Assembly (NCBI GenBank): GCA_945902775.1 | Contig: CAMDMY010000018.1 | Coordinates: forward strand, 1 to 43,056 | Length of the DNA stretch: 43,056 nucleotides | Origin: Chryseobacterium gleum | GTDB taxonomy: Bacteria; Bacteroidota; Bacteroidia; Flavobacteriales_D; Crocinitomicaceae | Direction: 5' to 3' | Shown here: in pieces, positions 32,687-41,296 of the stretch | Layout of the letters: the number at the start of each line of letters is the position of its first letter | Position numbering within the stretch: the stretch's first letter is position 1 | Notes under the pieces: model-generated | Databases searched by the model: none | What the model saw: the letters and a program-made list of their open reading frames with translations, nothing else | What the model was told of the DNA's origin: nothing | Made by a program: the position numbers and the translations under genes

Positions 32687-33439
32687 TTAATTATTTGGAT
32701 TAATTCCCTTTTCTTTGAATTGTTTCATTTTCATTTCTAGTTTTTTACCTTCTAATTTTTCACCGTAGTAAAAATAACTTTTTCCAGTTTCAGTTCCATT
32801 TTCATCTTTCACAATGCACCAACCATGTAATATACCATTTTTATAACGCTCAAGATTCATGGTTTTACCATTTGGATGATTTACTTCCCAAACTCCATTT
32901 TTCACATTGTTTAGGTATTCTCCTTTGGTCATTATTAGTCCTGATTCAAAATATTCAATTTTTTCACCGTTTAATTTTCCGTTTACATAATATGAAACAG
33001 ACATAATTCGTTGTGACTTATCACTTGCATCTTCAGGTAAGTAATAAATTGTTTTTTTTCCGTTTAACGTATCGTTTTTAAAAGTTTCAGATGAACTTAA
33101 ACGTCCAGAAGGTGCAAAGTTTAACCAAACACTATCTTTTTTCATATCTCGGTAAAAGCCTTTACTTAAGATAACTCCTGTTTCATGATAGAATTCAGCA
33201 GTTGACCGATTGCTTTTTTCATCATGTTTTATAATAGCTTGTTTACTTTTTGAAGGGTAGAAGTAATTGAAAGTCCCTACTGGTTTATTGTTTTTAAATT
33301 GACCTTCGTAAACAAGCGCAGTACTTTTTGGATATGTTTTTTTCCAAACTCCTTGTTTTAAACCTTTCGAATCAGTTACATTTTGAGCAACCAAGAATTG
33401 AGTTAAAAAAATACTGATAATTAAAATTTTATTTTTCAT
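32687..33439 (-). CDS. Secreted MORN-like/YwqK-family repeat protein
   Basis: From the ATG at 33439 the protein is 250 residues: signal peptide (about 1-18, ending FLVAQ) and 6-7 beta-hairpin repeats of the YwqK type (GKLNGEKIEYFESGLIMTKG, GEYLNNVKNGVWEVNHPNG). The family is often labelled toxin-antitoxin by name, but no toxin is here and the role is unknown. A TTG start at 33445 would add two residues. The start lies 11 nt inside the HAD phosphatase gene, so translation is coupled. Confidence 0.85.
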   Translation of the reverse strand: MKNKILIISIFLTQFLVAQNVTDSKGLKQGVWKKTYPKSTALVYEGQFKNNKPVGTFNYFYPSKSKQAIIKHDEKSNRSTAEFYHETGVILSKGFYRDMKKDSVWLNFAPSGRLSSSETFKNDTLNGKKTIYYLPEDASDKSQRIMSVSYYVNGKLNGEKIEYFESGLIMTKGEYLNNVKNGVWEVNHPNGKTMNLERYKNGILHGWCIVKDENGTETGKSYFYYGEKLEGKKLEMKMKQFKEKGINPNN

Positions 33440-33977
33440 TTTCAAAAATGTTAGCTAATTCCAACAGGCTATCACAAGTATAATCTGCGTCAAAATTAAT
33501 AGGTTCTTCAGTTCTAATTCGTATTGTCTTCATTCCAAGATTCTTGCCAAACTTTATGTCAGAATCGGTGTCTCCAACCATGATTGATTTGTTTAAATCA
33601 ATTAAAGGAAACTCTTTTTTAGCCATCAATCCCATCGCAGGATATGGTTTTCTAATTGAATTTTCTTCATTTTTAAATCCAGGGGCATAATAACATTTTG
33701 TAATTTTTCCATTCATTTTTAAAAGTTCATCAGTCATATAACTGTGAATTTCTAAAAGGTTACTTTCTGTCATTATTTTTTTTGCAATCCCTTGTTGATT
33801 TGTGACTACAAAAATGGAAGAAAACAATGTTGTGAATTTTGAAATTGCAATTTCCACACCAGGTAAAAAATGGAAGTCTTCAATTTTAGTAACATAACCG
33901 CCCATTATTCTTTCATTGATTACACCATCTCTATCCAGAAAGAGAGACCATGATGAATCAATTTGCCAATTAAGCAT
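33429..33977 (-). CDS. HAD-IIIA phosphatase, GmhB/HisB-N-like
   Basis: The 182-residue HAD enzyme has the nucleophile pair Asp15 and Asp17 in FLDRDGVINE, Thr59 in VVTNQQG, Lys110 in RKPYPAM and the acidic motif GDTDSD at 135-140. It resembles GmhB (heptose 1,7-bisphosphate 7-phosphatase), but the zinc loop cysteines that mark GmhB are missing: the loop reads YYAPGFKNEENSIRKP. The substrate may therefore be another sugar or histidinol phosphate. It lies 4 nt after the GT2 gene and overlaps the YwqK-like gene, in an envelope-glycan operon. Confidence 0.85.
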   Translation of the reverse strand: MLNWQIDSSWSLFLDRDGVINERIMGGYVTKIEDFHFLPGVEIAISKFTTLFSSIFVVTNQQGIAKKIMTESNLLEIHSYMTDELLKMNGKITKCYYAPGFKNEENSIRKPYPAMGLMAKKEFPLIDLNKSIMVGDTDSDIKFGKNLGMKTIRIRTEEPINFDADYTCDSLLELANIFENEK

Positions 33978-33981
33978 ATAA

Positions 33982-34932
33982 TTAGATTATCTTTTCTATT
34001 AAATATTGATTTCTAGTAGAAGAATTTCTACCTATTAATTCGGCTAAAAATCCTGCTAAAAAGAATTGAGAGCCAATTATCATTGCAACGATTGAAATAT
34101 AAAATTCGGTTCTCTCTGCAATCAAACGTGAAGCTTTATCAATAAATAATTTATCAATAATTAAAAATAATGCGAATCCAAATCCAATTATAAAAAGAAA
34201 TGTTCCAATAGCTCCGAAAAAATGCATTGGTTTCTTTCCGAATTTCCCCATGAATACAACCGATAATAAATCAAGTGGTCCATTTAAAAAACGATTCATT
34301 CCAAATTTAGTTGTACCAAATTTTCTCGATTGATGAATTACGACTTTTTCCCCAATTTTATTAAAACCCGCATATTTTGCTAATGGTGGAATGTATCTGT
34401 GCATATCACCATATAGTTCAATGCTTTTTATTACTTCGTATTTATAAGCTTTTAGTCCACAATTAAAATCATGTAAATATATCCCTGTTAATTTTCGAGC
34501 AGCCCAATTGTATAATTTTGTAGGAATCGTTTTAGTGATTGGATCGTATCTTTTCTTTTTCCATCCAGAAACAACATCATAATCATCTTCAATAATCATT
34601 CGATATAATTCGGGTATTTCATCTGGGGAGTCTTGTAAATCGGCATCCATCGTTATCACAACTTTTCCTGATGCTAATTCAAATCCTTTTTGAAGCGCTG
34701 CTGATTTTCCGTAATTTCTTTGAAATTTTATTCCTTTTATTTCTGGGAAATTAGAATTTAATTCTTCTATTTTTTTCCATGAACCATCTTTACTACCATC
34801 ATCAATTAAGATAATTTCATACGTAAATTTATTCTCGTCCATAACTTTCTTTATCCAAGAATGTAATTCAGATAAAGATTCTACTTCATTGAATAAAGGG
34901 ACTACAATTGAAATGTTATTTTCGAATTCCAC
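33982..34932 (-). CDS. Polyprenyl-phosphate glycosyltransferase (DPM1/GtrB-like GT2)
   Basis: From the GTG at 34932 the protein has 316 residues: a GT2 domain (SIVVPLFNE, IDDGSKDGSW, metal motif DADLQD, QRNYGKSAAL) and two C-terminal membrane helices (about 232-256 and 275-300). This matches enzymes that move a sugar from a nucleotide donor to a polyprenyl phosphate at the inner membrane, for later use by periplasmic transferases. The frame extends to a TTG at 34956, but that TTG is the last part of a TATATTTG promoter element, so GTG is preferred. It is the first gene of the five-gene operon down to 30836. Confidence 0.85.
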   Translation of the reverse strand: MEFENNISIVVPLFNEVESLSELHSWIKKVMDENKFTYEIILIDDGSKDGSWKKIEELNSNFPEIKGIKFQRNYGKSAALQKGFELASGKVVITMDADLQDSPDEIPELYRMIIEDDYDVVSGWKKKRYDPITKTIPTKLYNWAARKLTGIYLHDFNCGLKAYKYEVIKSIELYGDMHRYIPPLAKYAGFNKIGEKVVIHQSRKFGTTKFGMNRFLNGPLDLLSVVFMGKFGKKPMHFFGAIGTFLFIIGFGFALFLIIDKLFIDKASRLIAERTEFYISIVAMIIGSQFFLAGFLAELIGRNSSTRNQYLIEKII

Positions 34933-34953
34933 AAAAAAATATTTTGATTCAGA

Positions 34954-34961
34954 CAAATATA
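34954..34961 (-). promoter_or_regulatory. -7 element (TATATTTG) of the five-gene envelope operon
   Basis: Exact TAnnTTTG match on the minus strand, 21 nt before the GTG start. A TTCG (one base off TTTG) stands 19 nt upstream of it. The possible TTG start codon at 34956 is part of the element. Confidence 0.55.
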
Positions 34962-35009
34962 ATCATTCAAAATTGACGTGCGAATTTTAAGATTAATTTA
35001 TATCGTAAA

Positions 35010-35111
35010 TTACAAGAAAAAAATTGCCGCAATAATGAAAATCACAACTATGATTAAGTATTGCCAAATATCAACGAAATAGGGTAAGTATTTTTTAATT
35101 TTATTTATCAT
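35010..35111 (-). CDS. 33-residue single-span membrane protein
   Basis: A short frame with ATG at 35109-35111 and TAA at 35010-35012 encodes 33 residues: a basic N-terminus (MINKIKKYLPYF) and one membrane helix (about 17-33, IWQYLIIVVIFIIAAIFFL). The start lies 3 nt after the stop of the 922-residue gene, as in a tight operon. The positive-inside charge, compact size and position make it a plausible small membrane protein. It has no known relative that I can name, and chance remains possible in AT-rich DNA. Confidence 0.5.
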   Translation of the reverse strand: MINKIKKYLPYFVDIWQYLIIVVIFIIAAIFFL

Positions 35112-35114
35112 TTT

Positions 35115-37883
35115 TTATCTCATTAGTGTGACATTTCCTCTTTCAAAATGCCTCATTTGAGTTGCAGTATCGGCAAATTCTATTATCCAATTATACAAGT
35201 CATTTTTACCAATTAATCCATTGGTTTTTCCGTCCCAACCTATATTTATATCATTCGAAGTGAAAATAATTTGACCCCATTTGTTTAAAATATTTAAAGT
35301 ATAGGATGTTGGGTCATATCCTGATGTAAATACTGGATGAAAAGTTTGATTATAGGAATCTCCATTTGGAGTAAACGTATTTGGGATAAAATAAATTAGC
35401 TCCTCTACTAAAGTGATCTTTAATTTAATAGAGTCAGCGCAATAATTTTGATTATTCACAACCAATTTCACAGTATATTCGTTTGGAACTTCAGGATAGG
35501 TATGTGAAATATTAAAAGCATTAGAGAAAGTGCTATCACCAAAATACCATTTATAACTTGTTGCATTTGAAGAAGTATTTGTAAAATTAAAAGTAGGATC
35601 AGAAGTATATTTTTTAGCTTGATCTACTGTGAAATCTGCATTTGCTTTTCCTAGTACAGTAATTAAATTTGGTAATGTTAATGGTGAGGATGAACATCCT
35701 GGATTTGATAATGTTAGTGTAATGTCTTGACTGCCAACATCTGTGAATTTATGATAGGCAGAATTTAAAGTGTTTGCAGTTGTTCCATCACCAAAATCCC
35801 AAGAAGCTGAAGACCCATTTGGAGTTGAAGTATTAGTAAACGTTATTTCTAAAGGAGCACATCCAATATTTTTATTTGAAGTAAAAGACGGTAAAGGAAC
35901 CTCATATACATCAAGCGTAATTTCACCACCTTGATTTAAATCACTGTCACATCCATTGAGTGTGTAAATTAAAGAATAAGTAACATTTGAAATCTGAGTA
36001 GGAGTAACTGTAATCGTTGGTGAACCTTGGCCTGTACTCCAAGCAAAAGTACCACCAGGTGTTTCAGGAATAGCTGATAAAGTTACTGTTTCGCCTAAAC
36101 AGATTGGTTGTACAGGTGAAATAGAAACTTTTGGAGTATTTGGGGCTACTAAATTTATTAAATTCGAGCTGGTTCCAACGCATCCTCCAGATGAAATTGT
36201 GAAGTTAGTATAAACTCCAATTGCTAATGATGAAATAGTAATTTTACCTAAACTACTTGATTGAATTGAACTTATAGTTTGGGGTGTGCTATTAAAGTCA
36301 TAAGTAACATTATAAGTTGTTGTTGGATTTAAATTTTCCAAAGAAATTCTACCATCACTCCCTAAACAAGTTGTTGGATTATTTAAAATTGTAGTTGTAA
36401 AGTTCATAGAATTTCCAACATTGATAGTAAAAGTGACTGGTACTGAAGTACAATTACCAGAAGTCAAACTATATGTCATTGTAACATTTCCAGGTAAAAG
36501 AGCTATTACTAATCCTGAATTAGGATCGATTGAAGCAATCGTTGCATCAGAACTACTCCATGAACCATTTGAAACTAAGTTTGATAAAGTTTGAGTTGTG
36601 TTTAAGCACATAGTTGAAGAACCTGATATTGAGCTAAGAACCACTGGATCAATAACCGTTATTGTTGAACTTGCAGTATTTGCAGATGGACAGGCAGTAT
36701 TTAATGAATTTGAATTTACTGTATATGTTTTAGTACCACTAGAAGATGGCGTTATTGTAACTGTTGTACCTGAAGTAGAGCTTAATTCACTCATGTTTGC
36801 AGAACTCCAAGCATAAATCCCGTTTCCGCCAGAAGCAGTTAAAGTAATAGTTCCATTAGTACAAGAAGTTGAAGTTTTTGGTGTAACATTTGTAGCAATA
36901 GCAAATCCTCCTCCATCAGCAGGAAGTCCAACAATGTATTCACAATTATCACCTGCATAACCATCAATTGCTATATAATAGGTGTTTCCTGGAATTAAAT
37001 TTGTTGCACTAATATTTATTGGAGATAAATAAAATTCTGCAGCATTTGTACTTTCTGAAATCGATATTACAGGGCCAAATCCACAATTTGCCGCTGAAAA
37101 AATCATATATTGAAATGCCCCACCATTTTCACATGATGTTTGCCAAATTGTAAAATTAACTGAAGATTGTTGTGCAATAAAAGATATAAATGAATCCCCA
37201 TTAATAACACCTGGAAACGCATTGTCAAACTCTGTCCAGTTTGTAGTTGGTGTGTATCCATTTATTGGATCATCACTTGTTGTTGCTGTATTTCCAATAT
37301 ATCCTTGAAAGTTACAAATATTTGAAGCTATACTGCAATTATCACCAGCAGGAATATTAGTGCCAGGTGAAGGTAAATTAGCATGAGTAAATGCACTTAT
37401 TCCAAAAGTTCCAGTTGTTTGAGTTTTCCCCCAAACACGAATCCAGATAGTAGAACCAGGTAAGTAAGTGGATTTAGCTATAAATGCCATATTGCTATTT
37501 CCTATACCTAATCCACTATTATCATCACAGAATTTTTTTGTTAAAGAATTACAAGTCCCAGTGTAAATTGCCATTCCATTATTATTAAGTGTTTCAGCAT
37601 TTGTTGCAACAAATAAAACTCCTGTACTTGGAACTACTGCAGTAAACCATACATCTAAGATATCCGTATTTGTGAAACTTGTACATCCAGGAGCTGTAAC
37701 TCCTGATGTTATTGTAGCATTTACATTACTATAAGAACTATATGACAAGGAAGTTCCAACTGTTAAAGGAATTGCATTACAAGGTGAATCATTACTAGGT
37801 TGTGCTATACTAAAAGTAGTTAAAAATAAAGTGCAGAATAGTGTAAAAGAAGATTTTTTTATTTTACTATAAAAAGTATGCAT
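35115..37883 (-). CDS. Large T9SS surface protein with PKD domains and type B sorting domain
   Basis: The 922-residue protein has a signal peptide (about 1-27, ending FSIAQ), an N-terminal region with Cys-rich beta domains (GIYTGTCNSLTKKFC and similar), Ser/Thr-rich repeats, two PKD-like domains (about 690-745, NTSTPNGSSASWDFGDGT, and about 750-810, TSYKWYFGDST) and a C-terminal gliding-motility-associated type B sorting domain (about 833-922, FIPNTFTPNGDSYNQTF and NKWGQIIFTSNDINIGWDGK). It should be exported by the T9SS and remain on the surface as an adhesin-like protein. A 13-nt inverted repeat at 37898-37910 lies just upstream. Confidence 0.88.
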   Translation of the reverse strand: MHTFYSKIKKSSFTLFCTLFLTTFSIAQPSNDSPCNAIPLTVGTSLSYSSYSNVNATITSGVTAPGCTSFTNTDILDVWFTAVVPSTGVLFVATNAETLNNNGMAIYTGTCNSLTKKFCDDNSGLGIGNSNMAFIAKSTYLPGSTIWIRVWGKTQTTGTFGISAFTHANLPSPGTNIPAGDNCSIASNICNFQGYIGNTATTSDDPINGYTPTTNWTEFDNAFPGVINGDSFISFIAQQSSVNFTIWQTSCENGGAFQYMIFSAANCGFGPVISISESTNAAEFYLSPINISATNLIPGNTYYIAIDGYAGDNCEYIVGLPADGGGFAIATNVTPKTSTSCTNGTITLTASGGNGIYAWSSANMSELSSTSGTTVTITPSSSGTKTYTVNSNSLNTACPSANTASSTITVIDPVVLSSISGSSTMCLNTTQTLSNLVSNGSWSSSDATIASIDPNSGLVIALLPGNVTMTYSLTSGNCTSVPVTFTINVGNSMNFTTTILNNPTTCLGSDGRISLENLNPTTTYNVTYDFNSTPQTISSIQSSSLGKITISSLAIGVYTNFTISSGGCVGTSSNLINLVAPNTPKVSISPVQPICLGETVTLSAIPETPGGTFAWSTGQGSPTITVTPTQISNVTYSLIYTLNGCDSDLNQGGEITLDVYEVPLPSFTSNKNIGCAPLEITFTNTSTPNGSSASWDFGDGTTANTLNSAYHKFTDVGSQDITLTLSNPGCSSSPLTLPNLITVLGKANADFTVDQAKKYTSDPTFNFTNTSSNATSYKWYFGDSTFSNAFNISHTYPEVPNEYTVKLVVNNQNYCADSIKLKITLVEELIYFIPNTFTPNGDSYNQTFHPVFTSGYDPTSYTLNILNKWGQIIFTSNDINIGWDGKTNGLIGKNDLYNWIIEFADTATQMRHFERGNVTLMR

Positions 37884-37958
37884 AGTTTATTTATTTGTTG
37901 AGAATCTCAAGAATACAATTAAAAATATTATTATTATTTAAATTTTAAAGTAGTCTTT

Positions 37959-40301
37959 TTAAAACTTATAACTCACACCTAAACTTGGCAGTAGAGGAAA
38001 TTGATAAATTTTATCAGAAGTGATTCTGTTCACATAAAAAATATTTTTTCTATTGTAAGAATTTGTTACACTAGCAATAATTTCTAAATCAGTTTTGTTT
38101 TTGAAGTGAAATTGTTTTTTTACTGTTATGTCAAGTCTATGATAATAAGGTAGACGTTGACTATTAAAATCTCCTAATTTATTTGATATTGAATTCGGAT
38201 TAGTTGTTGTGTAGTCGGTTGTAACACCTTTTGAAAAGGTTTCAGTTTGATAGAAACCTACTTGAGGAGTAAATGGTAAACCAGAGCCTAAATTCCATCT
38301 AACACTAACTTCTAACTCTTTCTTTTTACCAACTGTGTATGTTGATACAAAATTTACATTATGTCGTCTATCAAACACAGGTGCATACTCCTGAAAACCA
38401 TCCCATCTATTAGATTTACCATAAGAGTATACTCCCCAAATAAATAAACGGTTATGAGAATACTTCATTAATAAATCAACACCATAAGATTCGCCAGATT
38501 CTATTATAAAATCTTTTTTATTAATATCAGTTATATCAGTGTTTTCTGCATTGTCCTCATATATTTTGTTCGGGTTAATGTTACTTAGTTGAGAGAAATA
38601 TTTATAATAACCTTCAATATTTACGCTTATTTTTTTGGTTAAATCATATTCAAATCCTACAATAGCATGCCAAGCATATTGTAACCCATTTTTAATAGTT
38701 TTTTCATTACTAAATTGATTTATAAATTTTTCTTGAACATTCGTTGGCGCGGATAATAAACCGTTGAACAAATTTACAACATCTTTATCTGAAGATGCAG
38801 AGGTGAAATTTTGTGAGAAACGTCCTCCTGAAAATTTAAATCGTAACTTCTCTGTAGCATTGTATTTTAGTCCAAGCCTCGGTTCTGGAGAAATAGTTGC
38901 TAATGAGGCATATACTTGTAATCTGAAACTTGGTTGAATAACCCATCTGCCAGTTACTTTTCTGAAATTTACATATCCACCAATTTCAGATGTGAAATTA
39001 TCTAAAGAAATCTCTCTTTTTAACTCGTTATATGTTTTAAATTTAGTGTTAAATCCCCCTAAATTAAAGCCATAATCAACTTCACTTTCATTTTTTAGGA
39101 AGTGAATAAAATCGAAGCCTAAATCAAATCCACCAATAGAACTTGAGCGTTGTTGAGAAGCAACTTCATTATAGGTTGTATTATAAGTACTTCCATTAAC
39201 ATGTCCTTTAATGAAAGTAGAAGAACTGCTCGGTACAACAATAAAATTAATACCTCCTCCAGATGCTTTAAAGTTTAGATTAGCAGCATCATAGAAATTT
39301 ACACTATCTTGATTATGAAACCCAAAAGCACTAAATTTAGAACCGTCTCCTCCGTTGAAACTAACTTTTCCATAAAGATCCGTGAAATTAAAAGGTAAAC
39401 CATTTCCGTCATTAACATTTGGATACAAGCTTTTTGATGTGTAATCTAACAAACTATGTTTAGCAGAAAAGATATAAGAGCCCGCGCTTGCTTTTCCATC
39501 TTTTGAACGTTTGAAAGGACCTTCTAATACAGCTTTTGCTAGAAAAGGAGAAACTGATACTTTACCTCCAAAATCTTTTTTATTCCCATCTCGGTATGTA
39601 ATGTCCATAACTGAAGAAATTCTTCCGCCGTATTTAGCATCAAATCCTCCAGTATATATATCAACATTTTTTATTAATTCAGTTTCAAAAATTGAAAAGA
39701 ACCCGATGGAATGAAATGGATTGTAAATAGTCATTCCATCTAATAAAACTTTGTTTTGAATAGGAGTACCCCCTCTAACATACATTTGACCTCCTTGATC
39801 CCCTGTGGTTACAACCCCAGGAGTAACACTGAAAGCACCAATAATATCATTTTCAGCCCCCATACTTGGAATTCTTTCAATGGATTTTTTGTCCATTTTA
39901 ATAGTTGAGATTAAGACTTCATTTTTCTTTTTCTTACTTTCAGCGCTTACAACAACATCTTGAAGTTCGTTTATGTTTTCAGATTTTTCTAATTCATACT
40001 TTACATTTGTAAATCCTTTTCCATCTAAAATAGACATGTTTTCATAAAAACGCTTGAAGTTTCCATTGTCAATTTTTAAAATATAATTTCCTTTATCGAC
40101 TTTTGGAATAGCAAAAAATCCATTTACATCCGTATTTCCACCTCCAAAAATTGTACTATCAACTTTTAATAATAAAACTTTTTCAAAAATAATAGGCTCC
40201 CCATTTTTTTTATCATAAATAAAGCCTCGAACTGTATGTTCTTGAGAAAAAGTTAAACCTATAAAAAATAATGAAAAAGTGAAAGATAGAAATATTTTCA
40301 T
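37959..40301 (-). CDS. TonB-dependent outer-membrane receptor
   Basis: The 780-residue protein has a signal peptide (about 1-19, ending LTFSQ), a carboxypeptidase-regulatory-like domain (about 22-105, HTVRGFIYDKKNGEPI), a plug domain (about 115-235, GQMYVRGGTPIQNKVLLDGM) and a 22-strand beta-barrel ending in SLGVSYKF with terminal Phe. It imports a large or scarce substrate using TonB energy. There is no SusD-like lipoprotein next to it, so a carbohydrate role is not indicated; the substrate is unknown. Confidence 0.9.
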   Translation of the reverse strand: MKIFLSFTFSLFFIGLTFSQEHTVRGFIYDKKNGEPIIFEKVLLLKVDSTIFGGGNTDVNGFFAIPKVDKGNYILKIDNGNFKRFYENMSILDGKGFTNVKYELEKSENINELQDVVVSAESKKKKNEVLISTIKMDKKSIERIPSMGAENDIIGAFSVTPGVVTTGDQGGQMYVRGGTPIQNKVLLDGMTIYNPFHSIGFFSIFETELIKNVDIYTGGFDAKYGGRISSVMDITYRDGNKKDFGGKVSVSPFLAKAVLEGPFKRSKDGKASAGSYIFSAKHSLLDYTSKSLYPNVNDGNGLPFNFTDLYGKVSFNGGDGSKFSAFGFHNQDSVNFYDAANLNFKASGGGINFIVVPSSSSTFIKGHVNGSTYNTTYNEVASQQRSSSIGGFDLGFDFIHFLKNESEVDYGFNLGGFNTKFKTYNELKREISLDNFTSEIGGYVNFRKVTGRWVIQPSFRLQVYASLATISPEPRLGLKYNATEKLRFKFSGGRFSQNFTSASSDKDVVNLFNGLLSAPTNVQEKFINQFSNEKTIKNGLQYAWHAIVGFEYDLTKKISVNIEGYYKYFSQLSNINPNKIYEDNAENTDITDINKKDFIIESGESYGVDLLMKYSHNRLFIWGVYSYGKSNRWDGFQEYAPVFDRRHNVNFVSTYTVGKKKELEVSVRWNLGSGLPFTPQVGFYQTETFSKGVTTDYTTTNPNSISNKLGDFNSQRLPYYHRLDITVKKQFHFKNKTDLEIIASVTNSYNRKNIFYVNRITSDKIYQFPLLPSLGVSYKF

Positions 40302-40407
40302 AGTTATTAGTTGTTCTTTTTTAGTGAATTTCGTAGCGAATATAAGGATTTGATTCTATTGCTAATCAGAAAGATCTTAAAAATATTTAATTTGTAGTAA
40401 GTGTTGA

Positions 40408-41190
40408 TTAAACTGTTTTCTTTTCTTTTAATATCTTTTTCGCTTTTTCCCAATAAACATCCATTTCATCTAGGTTTAACTTATTGATTTCTAGATTATC
40501 TTCTTTTATTAAGATTTCCATAAGTTTAAATCGATTGATAAATTTAGTATTTGTTTTTGATAGCGCATCGTCCGGATTAATATGAATGAATCTAGCATAA
40601 TTTATTAATGAAAATAAAACATCTCCAAATTCTTCCTCTATATTTTCACTGTTGTTTTCGACTTCAACTTGAAGTTCATCAATTTCTTCTTTGACTTTTG
40701 CCCATACATCCGATTTTTCGCTCCAGTCAAAACCAATGCCTTTGACTTTTTCTTGAATCCGAGCTGCTTTTACCATTGAAGGAAGAGAGGAAGGAACCCC
40801 CTCAAGTACAGACGTTTTACCTTCTTTTAGTTTTAATTCTTCCCAGTTTCTTTTAACGTCTTCTTCATTTTCAACATGTACATCTGAATATATGTGAGGA
40901 TGACGATGAATTAATTTATCACAGATTCCATTTAAAACAGATGTCACATCAAATTCACCTTTCTCTTCGCCAATTTTGCAATAAAATACGAGGTGTAAAA
41001 ATAAATCACCAATCTCTCCTTTTAAGGCTGATAGATCATTTTCAAGAATTGCATCTGTTAATTCGTATGTTTCTTCTATTGTTAGATGTCTTAATGTTTC
41101 TAGAGTTTGCTTTTTATCCCAAGGACATTTTTCTCTCAATTCATCCATTATCGTGAGTAATCTTTCAAAAGCAACTAGTCTAGTATCCAT
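40408..41190 (-). CDS. mazG: Nucleoside triphosphate pyrophosphohydrolase MazG
   Basis: The 260-residue protein has two MazG domains. The first holds the metal motif EExxE (E39-E43) with E59-x-x-D62, plus CPWDKKQT (22-29) and HRHPHIY (95-101). The second holds a matching EEFGDVLF (about 186-193). MazG converts non-canonical or excess NTPs to NMP and PPi. It is divergent from the lipid A deacylase gene across 106 nt that contain an inverted repeat. Confidence 0.94.
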   Translation of the reverse strand: MDTRLVAFERLLTIMDELREKCPWDKKQTLETLRHLTIEETYELTDAILENDLSALKGEIGDLFLHLVFYCKIGEEKGEFDVTSVLNGICDKLIHRHPHIYSDVHVENEEDVKRNWEELKLKEGKTSVLEGVPSSLPSMVKAARIQEKVKGIGFDWSEKSDVWAKVKEEIDELQVEVENNSENIEEEFGDVLFSLINYARFIHINPDDALSKTNTKFINRFKLMEILIKEDNLEINKLNLDEMDVYWEKAKKILKEKKTV

Positions 41191-41213
41191 TATATTTTTT
41201 TTTAAAAGATAAA

Positions 41214-41246
41214 GATATAGTTTAAATGTTCAAATTAAACTATATC
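41214..41246. promoter_or_regulatory. Inverted repeat between divergent mazG and lipid A deacylase genes
   Basis: Perfect 12-bp arms (GATATAGTTTAA and TTAAACTATATC) around a 9-nt spacer. It lies 23 nt from the mazG start and 50 nt from the other start, with no gene end nearby, so an operator fits better than a terminator. The regulator is unknown. Confidence 0.5.
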
Positions 41247-41285
41247 AGTAACAAAAATGGGTTTTTAACGTAACTAAAAAAAGTT

Positions 41286-41293
41286 TAAATTTG
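41286..41293 (+). promoter_or_regulatory. -7 element (TAAATTTG) directly before the lipid A deacylase gene
   Basis: Exact TAnnTTTG match ending 3 nt before the ATG at 41297, so the message may be leaderless. A TTTT at 41262-41265 is the nearest -33-like sequence. The TTG at 41291 is part of the element. Confidence 0.45.
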
Positions 41294-41296
41294 ACA

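Noticed and set aside
32687-33439. Toxin-antitoxin module
   Set aside because: The YwqK family name suggests an antitoxin, but the protein has a signal peptide and no toxin gene is adjacent.
37898-37910. Inverted repeat TTGAGAATCTCAA as an operator for the T9SS adhesin gene
   Set aside because: Six-base arms are short enough to occur by chance in a window of this size; noted only within the gene entry.
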